From: Polynucleobacter sp. JS-Mosq-20-D10
Lineage (GTDB): Bacteria; Pseudomonadota; Gammaproteobacteria; Burkholderiales; Burkholderiaceae
DNA: 64,000 nt
Assembly: GCF_018687755.1 (NCBI RefSeq)
Contig: NZ_CP061305.1
Coordinates: 743,099 to 807,098 of the forward strand
Reading direction: 5' to 3'
The translations under genes and the position numbers were made by a program. Below the pieces are notes generated by a model that ran no database searches, was not told the origin of the DNA, and saw only the letters and a program-made list of their open reading frames with translations. This document shows positions 8,077 to 16,577 of the stretch, one piece after another. Position 1 is the first letter of the stretch; every line of letters begins with the position of its first letter.

Positions 8077-9249
8077 ATGAGCATTTCAGACCCTAATTCT
8101 TCAATTTTACTGACTCCAGTGGCAGTTTGGTCGCAAGCAGATAAAACGCATGCTCAAGTCAGCTTGAGTGGTGCAGTCAATGTGTATTCCCTGGCTGGAG
8201 TGTGGGCCGATGTTCGGGAAAAGCAAAATCAGTGGTTAGGGCAAGGAAATGCACAAGCGCACTCACTGATTTTTGACGCATCAAAAGTCAGCTCTTTGGA
8301 TGGATCGGCATTTGCATTTTTGATTGATGTGCAAGAGGCGCAGAACAAAGCAGGTGGACAGTTTGATATTCAAGGCTTGGATCCCAAGTATCAGCCGCTC
8401 TTGCGTGAATTCGATCCTATTAATAACTTATTCCCAGAGCCTGCTGTAAAACAAAAAAGAAGTTTTGTTCTGAGCACTGGCATGGCTGCGCAGAGTTTGG
8501 GGGATGATGCCCGCGGCCTAGTGACATTTACTGGCCACCTGTCGGCAGATTTAGTTTGGTCCATTCGAAATATCAGGCAAGTTCGCTGGGGTGACTTTGT
8601 GAACGCTGCTGTAGAGGCGGGTATTTCCGCATTACCTATTGTTGGTCTAGTTGCATTTTTGATTGGCGTCATTCTGTCCTTTCAGGCTGCGATTGGTATG
8701 CAGCAATTTGGCGCCGTCTCATTTGTTGGGCCACTCGCTGCGCTAGGCATTGTCAGAGAGATGGGGCCACTGATTACTGCGATCTTACTTGCCGGCCGCT
8801 CATCAGCAGCATTTGCAGCCGAGATTGGTACCATGACCGTCAATAGTGAAGTCGATGCATTAGTCACTGGCGGCTTAAGTCCAATCCGCTTCCTTGTTGT
8901 ACCAAGAGTGCTGGCGGGGATATTAGTAGCGCCCATATTGACCTTATTTGCCGACATCGTCAGTATTTTTTCTTCCATGCTGACTATGCAAATTTATGGT
9001 GTTCCCTTTATTAACTTTTATAACGGCATGTTAGCTGCTGTCGATATTGAGGATGTTCTATCCGGCCTTGTTAAGGCCACTCTCTTTGGCGTGGTTATTT
9101 CAGCAATGGGCTGTTTACGAGGCATGCAAACCGGTACCGGTGCAGCTGCTGTTGGCATCTCCGCAACTCGGGCAGTGGTGAGCAGTATTGTCATGATCGT
9201 ATTGGTGGACGGTATCTTTGCCTACATCTCTTACAGGACAGGTTTCTGA
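8077..9249 (+). CDS. MlaE-family ABC permease with N-terminal STAS domain
   Basis: The product has a soluble N-terminal part (about residues 1-120) resembling a STAS/MlaB domain, with an FDASKVSSLDGSAFAFL stretch. A membrane permease of the MlaE family follows, with the VREMGPLITAILLAGRSSAAFAAEIGTM segment. In E. coli MlaB and MlaE are separate subunits of the phospholipid ABC transporter; here they appear fused. The start is taken at ATG 8077; a TTG at 8071 is in frame. A TATAGT hexamer at 8065-8070 could be a -10 box very close to the ATG. It overlaps the ATPase gene by one base (TGATG). Confidence 0.92.
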   Translation: MSISDPNSSILLTPVAVWSQADKTHAQVSLSGAVNVYSLAGVWADVREKQNQWLGQGNAQAHSLIFDASKVSSLDGSAFAFLIDVQEAQNKAGGQFDIQGLDPKYQPLLREFDPINNLFPEPAVKQKRSFVLSTGMAAQSLGDDARGLVTFTGHLSADLVWSIRNIRQVRWGDFVNAAVEAGISALPIVGLVAFLIGVILSFQAAIGMQQFGAVSFVGPLAALGIVREMGPLITAILLAGRSSAAFAAEIGTMTVNSEVDALVTGGLSPIRFLVVPRVLAGILVAPILTLFADIVSIFSSMLTMQIYGVPFINFYNGMLAAVDIEDVLSGLVKATLFGVVISAMGCLRGMQTGTGAAAVGISATRAVVSSIVMIVLVDGIFAYISYRTGF

Positions 9250-10016
9250 TGGATGCACTAGATAAAGCGATTGATGTTCAAAATCTTACTGTAGGTTATG
9301 GCTCAAAAGTACTTTTGCAGAACCTCAACTTCTCCGTCAAGAACGGTGAGATCTTTGTGATTTTGGGTGGATCAGGTTGCGGTAAATCGAGTCTCTTAAA
9401 GAATTTATTCGGCCTCTATCAACCGCTTGCTGGAGATGTGCTGATCGAGGGTCAAAACATCACTACTGCCCAAGGTGCTGAGCGCCAAAAAATCATGACG
9501 AGCTTTGGGGTCATGTATCAGCAGGGTGCTTTATTTGGCTCCATGAATCTACTGGATAACGTGACACTCTTTATGGAGGAGTACACCCAGCTCACTAGAG
9601 ATCAGATGAATTTATTAGCTCGATGCAAACTGGATTTGGTAGGTTTACTTCCATATGAAACGTACATGCCTAGCGAAATTAGCGGTGGCATGCAAAAACG
9701 GGCTGCGATCGCACGGGCAATGGCTTTGGATCCTAAAATATTATTTTTGGATGAGCCTTCGGCAGGTCTTGATCCGATTACGTCGGCCGATCTCGACAGT
9801 ACGATTTTAGATCTTTCAAAAAACTTAGGATTTACTTTTGTGATTGTTTCTCACGAGCTAGCTAGTATTTATTCTATTGCTGACAAAGTCATTATGTTGG
9901 ATAAGGATGCCAAAGGCATTATTGCCGAGGGCGATCCTAAGCTATTAAGAGATGGCAGCAAAGATCCTCGAGTGCACCAATTTTTTAATCGCATCATGAG
10001 CAAGGACGCAGCATGA
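9249..10016 (+). CDS. MlaF-like ABC transporter ATPase
   Basis: The 255-residue ATPase has Walker A GGSGCGKSS (residues 40-48), an ISGGMQKR signature near 143-150 and Walker B ILFLDEPSAGLDP, with the H-loop in IVSHELASI. The ISGGMQKR form with Met is typical of MlaF-type ATPases. It energises the STAS-MlaE permease upstream for lipid movement between inner membrane and envelope. It overlaps both neighbours (one base with the permease, four with the MCE gene), so the operon is translationally coupled. Confidence 0.94.
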   Translation: MDALDKAIDVQNLTVGYGSKVLLQNLNFSVKNGEIFVILGGSGCGKSSLLKNLFGLYQPLAGDVLIEGQNITTAQGAERQKIMTSFGVMYQQGALFGSMNLLDNVTLFMEEYTQLTRDQMNLLARCKLDLVGLLPYETYMPSEISGGMQKRAAIARAMALDPKILFLDEPSAGLDPITSADLDSTILDLSKNLGFTFVIVSHELASIYSIADKVIMLDKDAKGIIAEGDPKLLRDGSKDPRVHQFFNRIMSKDAA

Positions 10017-10927
10017 GTAATAACTCCAACCCGAATTACTTCCGTCTTGGCATTTTTGTTCTGGCGGCAATTAGTGCATTGCTCACCATTATCTTGATCT
10101 TTGGCTCAGGACAGTTTTTTAAAAAATCATTCATGGTTGAAACTTATGTGAAGCAATCAGTGACGGGCTTAGATGCTGGTGCGGCGGTACGATTTCGGGG
10201 TGTCAAGATCGGACAGGTGACATTAATTGCTTTATCTGGTGACTTGTATGAGAAAGAAGTGCCGATGATTCAGAAGCAAGAGTATGTAGTCGTGAGAATG
10301 CAAATTTATGGCGATGCTATTGAAAAAAGCCACCTAGAAACATTTATTAATGATAACTTACGTGCGCGCATTCGATCGATGGGTATTACTGGTGTGAATT
10401 ATGTTGAGTTAGATTTCTATCCAGGCGCCGCTCAATACTCTCGGTTGCCTTACCCTTGGACGCCGGAGTATGCAGTTGTGCCCTCTATGCCTAACCAGGC
10501 GGATGAAATTATTTCTGGTGTTCAGAAGTTGATTGATGCACTTAATGGTATGGATATCGATGGAACTCAGAAGAAGTTTGATGCGCTTCTGGGCAATCTA
10601 AATCAATTGATGGCTGGTGACGGTAAAAATAATACGGGTCTGATCAATTCGGTTCAAGATCTCAATGTCTTATTGGATCGAATTGCTAAGGTCACCGATA
10701 AAGATCAACTCAATATTCTGATGCGTGAATTGGTTGCCACCATGGTTTCTTTGCGTCAAACCGTTACTAGTGTTCAGGGTGACACTACTGCAACCTTGGA
10801 GAACCTGCGTCAGGCCAGCGAGCAGTTAAATGAATTTACCCGAGTCGCAAGTCAATCACCGTCTACTCTAATTTGGGGTGAACCACCTGCACGTATTACG
10901 CCTCCAATGAATGGAGTCCAAAAATGA
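10013..10927 (+). CDS. MlaD-type MCE domain protein
   Basis: An N-terminal membrane anchor (about residues 12-32) is followed by an MCE domain (about 38-120) with the VKQSVTGLDAGAAVRFRGVK core. The C-terminal half is predicted helical with repeated Leu/Gln-rich segments (about 170-285). MCE proteins form periplasmic rings or tubes that carry lipids. At 304 residues it is longer than E. coli MlaD (183), closer to PqiB/YebT-like or Acinetobacter-type single MCE proteins with a helical tail. It overlaps the next gene by four bases. Confidence 0.92.
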   Translation: MSNNSNPNYFRLGIFVLAAISALLTIILIFGSGQFFKKSFMVETYVKQSVTGLDAGAAVRFRGVKIGQVTLIALSGDLYEKEVPMIQKQEYVVVRMQIYGDAIEKSHLETFINDNLRARIRSMGITGVNYVELDFYPGAAQYSRLPYPWTPEYAVVPSMPNQADEIISGVQKLIDALNGMDIDGTQKKFDALLGNLNQLMAGDGKNNTGLINSVQDLNVLLDRIAKVTDKDQLNILMRELVATMVSLRQTVTSVQGDTTATLENLRQASEQLNEFTRVASQSPSTLIWGEPPARITPPMNGVQK

Positions 10928-11580
10928 AAATTCAGATGACTAATCACTCACGTTTCATTCAGTTTGCCGCTTTTGTATTCGTAGCTACCGTATTAAGCGC
11001 ATGCTCATTACCTAAAAGACCAGCATTAGAGATTAATAGTTGGATGGTCGCCCCAGAGCGTACTGGCGCCTCCTATAAGCCACGAAGTGATTTGTGGCTC
11101 AAAATGGGTTCATCGTCAACAACGCCACCTTTCGATGGCAAGTCTTTGGTTTATCGCTTAGGTGATCAACGCTATGAAAAGGATTTTTATAATACGTATT
11201 CTGCCTTACCAAATGAGATGGTCAGTAATGCGACACGTCAGTGGCTGAATAATGCCCAGATCTTCTCTATGACCGTAGGTCAGGGTAATAACTTCTTTCC
11301 GTATTACATCTTGCAGACATCGATAGAGGAGTTTTATGGTGATTACCGGGTTCGTCCAGAGGCTGTTGTAACGATAGAATTTTTTCTTACCGCAACTGAC
11401 CCCCAAAAGCGTAATCCCGTCATTGGTAAAAACCGCTATACCAAGAGAGTTGCACTCAAAGACAATACCCCCCAGGCATTGGTGCTGGGCCAGCAGGAAG
11501 CCTTGGCGCAAATTTTAAAAGAGTATGAGGCGGTGCTTTATAGGTACGCTGGTAATCTGCCTCCACCTTTAGGGCAGTAG
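10924..11580 (+). CDS. ABC-type transport auxiliary lipoprotein (PqiC-like)
   Basis: The 218-residue product has a signal peptide with a lipobox VLSAC near residues 24-28, so it is a probable lipoprotein. The remainder resembles the PqiC/DUF330-type auxiliary lipoproteins, with an LVYRLGDQRYEKDFYNTY stretch and a C-terminal helix. In PqiABC-type systems such lipoproteins sit at the outer membrane and contact the MCE protein. It ends the operon; there is no MlaC-like or MlaA-like gene beside it. Specific role in this operon is inferred from its position. Confidence 0.85.
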   Translation: MKIQMTNHSRFIQFAAFVFVATVLSACSLPKRPALEINSWMVAPERTGASYKPRSDLWLKMGSSSTTPPFDGKSLVYRLGDQRYEKDFYNTYSALPNEMVSNATRQWLNNAQIFSMTVGQGNNFFPYYILQTSIEEFYGDYRVRPEAVVTIEFFLTATDPQKRNPVIGKNRYTKRVALKDNTPQALVLGQQEALAQILKEYEAVLYRYAGNLPPPLGQ

Positions 11581-11622
11581 GCATTTTAGAATGACAGTAC
11601 ATAAAAGAATATTGGAGAAGAC

Positions 11623-12408
11623 ATGGATTTAGGACTCAAGGGTAAGGTTGCATTGGTGATGGCATCTAGCCGAGGTTTAGGTCAGGCGATGGCTATTTCT
11701 TTGGCGCGTGAGGGCGTCAAAGTGGCGGTGACTGGCCGCAACCCCGAGGGATTAAAAAAATCGGTTGAAATGATTGAGGCTGCCGGTGGAACAGCTTTAG
11801 CTCTGAGCTGGGATCTTTCTGATGCATCCCTGATCGATAGCCTGGTGAGTAAGGTGGAAAAAGAGCTGGGTCCGATTGATATCTTGGTAAACAACACTGG
11901 TGGGCCTCCTCCAACATTAGCGGCGGGGCAGGATCCTGCTTTGTGGCAAAAGAGTTTTAACGACATGGTGCTATCACTCATCAGCATTACCGATCGAGTT
12001 CTACCGGGAATGCGTCAACGTAAATGGGGTCGCATTATTACGAGCACCACTTCAGGTGCTATTGCACCCATTAAAAATCTTGCCATCTCCAACACCTTGC
12101 GTGCTGCATTGCTGGCTTGGTCTAAAACCTTGGCAGCAGAAGTAGCGGCCGATGGAATTACTGTGAATGTAATCATGCCAGGTCGTGTGGCAACGGATCG
12201 TTTACGTCAGCTAGATGAAGCACGTGCCCAACGTGAAAATGTGAGCTATGAATCTGTTGTTCAAGCTAGCTTGAGGCAAATTCCGATGGAGCGCTATGGC
12301 GACCCTTGTGAATATGGTGATACAGCAGCGTTTCTGGCCAGTCGAAATGCCTCCTACATTACTGGTTCAGTGATTCGTGTAGATGGCGGTCTGATTCAGG
12401 CGGTCTAA
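11623..12408 (+). CDS. SDR family oxidoreductase
   Basis: This 261-residue protein has the Rossmann-fold features of short-chain dehydrogenases: a variant cofactor motif ASSRGLG (residues 15-21), the NNTGG motif where NNAG is usual, and C-terminal PGRVATDRL and TGSVIRVDGG. The catalytic YxxxK is not evident: the expected position near TSGAIAPIKNLAISNTLRAALLAWSKTLA has no Tyr, only Asn/Ser residues before Lys. FabG-like SDRs with this NTGGPPP loop and altered active site occur in proteobacteria, and their substrates are unknown. A clear SD (GGAGAAG) precedes the ATG. Confidence 0.88.
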   Translation: MDLGLKGKVALVMASSRGLGQAMAISLAREGVKVAVTGRNPEGLKKSVEMIEAAGGTALALSWDLSDASLIDSLVSKVEKELGPIDILVNNTGGPPPTLAAGQDPALWQKSFNDMVLSLISITDRVLPGMRQRKWGRIITSTTSGAIAPIKNLAISNTLRAALLAWSKTLAAEVAADGITVNVIMPGRVATDRLRQLDEARAQRENVSYESVVQASLRQIPMERYGDPCEYGDTAAFLASRNASYITGSVIRVDGGLIQAV

Positions 12409-12411
12409 ATA

Positions 12412-14889
12412 GTGTTAACCAGCTTTCTACGGGCTATTCAGCGAGACCTTCGATCTAGTGAGTTGGTAGCATTACTAGTCGCGCTGACGCTCTCTGTAGC
12501 CGCCTTATCCAGCGTTAGTTTCTTGGCTGACCGAATGCAGCGAGCCTTTCAGTTCGATGCACGCCAGCTTCTTGCTGCGGATTTATTGCTCGTTTCTGAT
12601 CAACCACTGCCCGAGCACTTTATTCAGGAAGCCAAGGGGCGGCAACTGAGCTTTGCCCAAACTATTGTCTTTCCGAGTATGGCCACGGTAGGGGTGCAAA
12701 GTAAGCTGGCCTCCCTTAAGGCTGTGAGTTCTGCCTACCCCTTACGCGGTACCTTGCAGGTATCACCTTCATCAGTCGGCGCAACTCCACCAAAAGGTTC
12801 GGTCTGGGTGGATCCCGCAATGCTCAGTGCGCTAAAGGCAACGGTTGGCGATCAGATGTTATTGGGCGATAAGACATTCCTCATTAGCGGCATCTTGGAG
12901 CGCGAGCTTGACCGAGGCGCTGGCTTTATGAACTTTGCGCCACGCGTCATGATGTCACTTGACGATTTACCAGCCACGGGCCTGATTGGTCTGGGTAGCC
13001 GCGTGACTTATCGGCTACTTTTAGCGGGGAGTGACTCGGCTATCTCTGATTATGAGCAATGGGCGACGCAATCGATTAAATCCGAAAGCCTCAGAGGGGT
13101 GCGCATTGAGACCTTGGAAAATGCGCAGCCTGTAATGCGTAAAACCCTCGAGCGGGCAGAGCGCTTTTTAGCCTTAGTTGCCTTGCTGACGGCCATGGTA
13201 GCTGCGGTAGCGATTGCCTTATCAGCGCGTCGTTATGTTTTAAAGCAGGCTGATGTTTGTGCTGTTATGAAATGCCTTGGCGCAAGCCAAAAAACGATTC
13301 TCATAAACCAAGTCAAGATATTGGGTGCTCTGTGCATATCAGCCGCTGTGATGGGCGCTGTGATTGCTTACGGCGTTCAAGAGATATTGATTGGGATCTT
13401 GGGTAATTTGATATTTGCCAATTTGCCCTCACTTTCACTCTGGCCCTTGGCCTGGAGTATTTTATTTTCCTCCTGCTTGCTAATCGGTTTTGCTGGGCCG
13501 CCCTTATTTAGTTTGGTCATGATTTCACCAGTGCGACTGATTCGAAAAGAGTTAGGATCGGTGAACATCAAGGTGCTGTGGGTCGCACTCTTTGGATTGA
13601 GTACTTGCCTTGTCTTAATTGCGCTTGCAGCTCAAGATTGGAAGCTAGCCTCTTGGGTTGCCACAAGCTTTGGTTTGGCCGTTGCGCTCTTTGCTGTAGT
13701 TTCTTGGTTATGCCTTGGTTTACTAAAACGCCTGTTTTCGAGAGGGAGTAATCATCACTTCGCACTACGCTTTGCACTAACGGCGCAAGCACGTCGATCT
13801 AGCTTTGCAGTCATGCAAATCACGGCGCTAGGTATTGCCTTGATGGCCTTATTGCTCATCCTGCTGCTCCGACAAGATTTATTGGCTACCTGGCAGGACA
13901 ATATCCCAGTCGATGCACCTAATCGCTTCATGATTAATGTTCAGGAAGATCAAAAGTCTAGTATCACTCGCTCACTGCTGGATGCGGGAGTAGCAAAGCC
14001 GAGCTTTAGTCCCATGGTTCGTGCGCGCTTAGTTGAGGTTAATGGAAAGATCATTGGACCCAATGACTACATTGATGAAAACGCGCGCCGCTTAGTTGAT
14101 CGAGAATTCAATCTCTCATACACCGAGCAGTTGCCTGAGGGTAATCGGATTACTTCTGGAAAGTGGCTTGAGGGGGGTGCGCCGCAAGTTTCTTTGGAAG
14201 CGGGGATTGCGAAGACTTTGAAGTTAAAGCTGGGAGATCAAATGACCTTTGAGCTTGCCGGGGAAAAAGTCACTGCGCCTATTACCTCTTTGCGTAAGTT
14301 GGATTGGAGTTCGATGAAAGTGAATTTCTTTGTCATCATGCCGCCTGCAATGCTCGCAGAAATGCCCCAGTCTTGGATTACCTCGTATTACCAAAGCACT
14401 GCAATTGAAGGTTTGGATTATCAGCTTGCGCAGTCCTATCCCAATCTCACTATCGTGGATGTGGGGACATCACTTAAACAAATACAGGATGTACTGGATC
14501 GACTATCTTCTGTATTAGGCCTCTTGTTCGCCTTTACCATTGCGGCAGCGATTTTAGTTTTAGTAGCTGCAATAGCGGCAACACAAGATGAGCGTTTCAG
14601 GAGCGCGGCCTTGTTAAAGGCGGTAGGTGCGTCGCGCTATTTACTGGGGAAGATTGCATTAACCGAGCTCCTGATTATTGGAGTGCTTGCAGGAACTTTG
14701 GCTGGACTTGCTGCCGGAATTGCAGCATGGGCACTTGGCCGTTTTGTACTGGAGATTGAGTTCAATGCATTTGCGCAGTCTTTGGCGATGGGTATTGGCT
14801 TTGGGGTAACTGCTTGTCTACTAGCGGGTTATCGCTTTCAGAGAAGAATTCAAACCGCTACTGCAATGGAATGTTTGCGTGAGACCTAA
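12412..14889 (+). CDS. Large FtsX-like ABC permease (YbbP-like)
   Basis: The 825-residue protein begins with GTG at 12412, three bases after the SDR stop. It has an N-terminal membrane segment, a periplasmic domain, a first FtsX block (about residues 250-385), a second membrane group around 395-500, another periplasmic domain, and a C-terminal FtsX block with three membrane segments. This layout matches the YbbP/DUF214 permeases, which pair with a LolD-like ATPase such as YbbA. No ATPase gene is adjacent here. Family is sure; the cargo is not known. Confidence 0.88.
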   Translation: MLTSFLRAIQRDLRSSELVALLVALTLSVAALSSVSFLADRMQRAFQFDARQLLAADLLLVSDQPLPEHFIQEAKGRQLSFAQTIVFPSMATVGVQSKLASLKAVSSAYPLRGTLQVSPSSVGATPPKGSVWVDPAMLSALKATVGDQMLLGDKTFLISGILERELDRGAGFMNFAPRVMMSLDDLPATGLIGLGSRVTYRLLLAGSDSAISDYEQWATQSIKSESLRGVRIETLENAQPVMRKTLERAERFLALVALLTAMVAAVAIALSARRYVLKQADVCAVMKCLGASQKTILINQVKILGALCISAAVMGAVIAYGVQEILIGILGNLIFANLPSLSLWPLAWSILFSSCLLIGFAGPPLFSLVMISPVRLIRKELGSVNIKVLWVALFGLSTCLVLIALAAQDWKLASWVATSFGLAVALFAVVSWLCLGLLKRLFSRGSNHHFALRFALTAQARRSSFAVMQITALGIALMALLLILLLRQDLLATWQDNIPVDAPNRFMINVQEDQKSSITRSLLDAGVAKPSFSPMVRARLVEVNGKIIGPNDYIDENARRLVDREFNLSYTEQLPEGNRITSGKWLEGGAPQVSLEAGIAKTLKLKLGDQMTFELAGEKVTAPITSLRKLDWSSMKVNFFVIMPPAMLAEMPQSWITSYYQSTAIEGLDYQLAQSYPNLTIVDVGTSLKQIQDVLDRLSSVLGLLFAFTIAAAILVLVAAIAATQDERFRSAALLKAVGASRYLLGKIALTELLIIGVLAGTLAGLAAGIAAWALGRFVLEIEFNAFAQSLAMGIGFGVTACLLAGYRFQRRIQTATAMECLRET

Positions 14890-14912
14890 CTAGACTGAGG
14901 GTCTTGATTTGC

Positions 14913-15452
14913 TTAATTTAGCGTAACTAAGTTCTTCGGTAATTCCACTAAACGCGTTCCACTAAAGCGATCTGGCAGACTTTGACGTAGCAAGGGTTTG
15001 GCTCGATCTAGGTAAATGCTTAGTGGCCACAGAAATAAAGCGACTGCAAATAGCATTTCAATAATCTGCCATCTTTGCAGCTCGAATAGCCACTGCAAAA
15101 TCACGCAAGGCACCAGCCACAAAGATCCAAAAAAATAACGCCAAATCGCTTGTCTGCGAGTCAGCTTGTATCCGCCTGGACCAATCATGCGCACTCGCCA
15201 TGTTTGCATTGCCAGCGTCTGCCCCGACTTAGTCCAATACCAAATAAAGTAAATGCCTAGGACGGCATAGAGATAGAGAAAGGTAATCCAACTTGGTAGG
15301 GATATGCCAAACAGAATACCTAATCCCAAATTTGGAAGTAGGAAGGTAAAAGCGATGACACCTAATAAAACCAATTGCTCATAAAGAATGCAAGAGATCC
15401 GTCGCCAAAACTGTGGAGCAGGAAGTAGGTCTAATTCAGCGGGACTTATCAC
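14913..15452 (-). CDS. RDD family membrane protein
   Basis: The 179-residue protein has the RDD-domain layout: an N-terminal RRISCILYEQLVLLG segment, a hydrophobic stretch, then SGQTLAMQTWRVRMIG, with about four membrane segments. The Arg-Asp-Asp that names the family is not intact near the N-terminus (RRISC...). Its biochemical role is unknown. It lies four bases after the DUF3106 gene and closes the sigma-factor cluster. I infer membership of the same transcript from spacing and strand. Confidence 0.88.
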   Translation of the reverse strand: MISPAELDLLPAPQFWRRISCILYEQLVLLGVIAFTFLLPNLGLGILFGISLPSWITFLYLYAVLGIYFIWYWTKSGQTLAMQTWRVRMIGPGGYKLTRRQAIWRYFFGSLWLVPCVILQWLFELQRWQIIEMLFAVALFLWPLSIYLDRAKPLLRQSLPDRFSGTRLVELPKNLVTLN

Positions 15453-15455
15453 GAC

Positions 15456-16088
15456 TTAAGGATTGTTTGAACTGCTATCGGGGCTGCTGTTCGTTGTTGG
15501 AAGCTCTGAAGCAGGAGCGCCACTGGCTGTTGGGGGCGGTACTAAGTTCGATTTTTGTTTGATCGGATACTGTTGTAACGTAGGTGCACTTAAAGCCGTT
15601 GGCTTTTTCTTATTGACCTCTGCTTGGGCCAGTTTCTTCTTTTGCTCATCACTCAGCTTTTGATAAGCACTCCAAGCTTCAGCTTTTTTCTCAGCGGGGA
15701 ACTTGAGACTGCTTAAATAGTTTTCTCGAGCCAGACGGCGGTCTTTTTGAGAGAGCTTAGACCAACCCGTCATGCGGGACTGCAGTCGCTGTTGATCAGC
15801 CTCACTCATCTTGGGATGTAGATTAGCGACTTGTATCCATTTTTTACGACTGTCTGGGAGCATGTAATCCCAATCATCTTCCAGTGGAGCCAGGATTTTT
15901 TGCTGCCCTGGCTTTAGGTTCTCCCAAGTACCATCCGGTTTTTTCTCCGGGATGCCAGTGGTTTTTCCATGACCTGCTGCCGATGTTTGGGCGAATACAT
16001 CTGAACTTTGTATTGATCCTAGGGCGCCAATCGCCAGCATCATGCTGATGCTTAGTGAGGCACTCAAGGACCATCGATTTTTTAGCAT
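15456..16088 (-). CDS. DUF3106 domain secreted protein
   Basis: The 210-residue product has an N-terminal signal peptide ending near VFAQTS (about residue 35). The centre is rich in Trp, Lys and Gln with the ENLKPGQQKILAPLEDDW and KKWIQVANLHPKMSEADQQRLQSRM type segments that define DUF3106. It resembles in layout small periplasmic helical sensors such as CpxP/Spy or RseB-like inhibitors, but that is only an analogy. The C-terminal 50 residues are low-complexity Pro/Ser/Ala. Its place between DUF3619 and RDD genes in a sigma-factor operon suggests an envelope role. Confidence 0.85.
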   Translation of the reverse strand: MLKNRWSLSASLSISMMLAIGALGSIQSSDVFAQTSAAGHGKTTGIPEKKPDGTWENLKPGQQKILAPLEDDWDYMLPDSRKKWIQVANLHPKMSEADQQRLQSRMTGWSKLSQKDRRLARENYLSSLKFPAEKKAEAWSAYQKLSDEQKKKLAQAEVNKKKPTALSAPTLQQYPIKQKSNLVPPPTASGAPASELPTTNSSPDSSSNNP

Positions 16089-16112
16089 GCGCTACTGAGC
16101 TCGCTATGACTG

Positions 16113-16577
16113 TTAGGACGGAGTCTTAGCTGAACTGAGGCTTTCTTGATCTGATTCCGCTAAAGGACCATTTTTGAGGAAGCCCAAAAAGCCGCTATCA
16201 GCATAAGCATCGGGCGGGACATCGTCAGTTAAGAGGGCAACATCTAGCTCGGCAATATCGTTGATACGGGAATCTTGCTGCCATTGGGCGATTCCGATCA
16301 GGCCGAACACCAGAACGGCTAATGGGGCAACCCAACCCACGTTATCCCAGAGTGAGCGTGAACCAATAGACCAGCTTCCACTAGAGCCTGCTAAAACAGG
16401 CTGCGCAATGCGCACTTTTTCTGGTTTTTTCACAGAAAGGGCTTTGAGGCGAGCTGCATAAAGGCGATCTTTGATCCCAGTTGGTAGGGATTGAGTTCCT
16501 TGGCGGAGCAGGGCGGCAGCGGTCAGACCAAATTGATCTGCTTCTGTTGTGCTGAGGATGTCTTCGTTGCGGTTCAC
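16113..16577 (-). CDS. DUF3619 family protein, possible anti-sigma factor
   Basis: The 154-residue product has a soluble N-terminal part (about 1-80, with FGLTAAALLRQGTQSLP), one membrane segment near residues 83-102 (VGWVAPLAVLVFGLIGIAQW) and a short acidic C-terminal tail facing the periplasm. It overlaps the ECF sigma gene by four bases (ATGA). One-membrane-span proteins coupled to an ECF sigma gene are usually anti-sigma factors, and the family is repeatedly seen in this position. No zinc-binding HxxxCxxC motif is visible. Anti-sigma activity is inferred, not shown. Confidence 0.82.
   Translation of the reverse strand: MNRNEDILSTTEADQFGLTAAALLRQGTQSLPTGIKDRLYAARLKALSVKKPEKVRIAQPVLAGSSGSWSIGSRSLWDNVGWVAPLAVLVFGLIGIAQWQQDSRINDIAELDVALLTDDVPPDAYADSGFLGFLKNGPLAESDQESLSSAKTPS

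Noticed and set aside
15463..15663. 66-codon plus-strand frame opposite DUF3106
   Set aside because: It is in the low-complexity antisense of a real gene and has no family features or SD.
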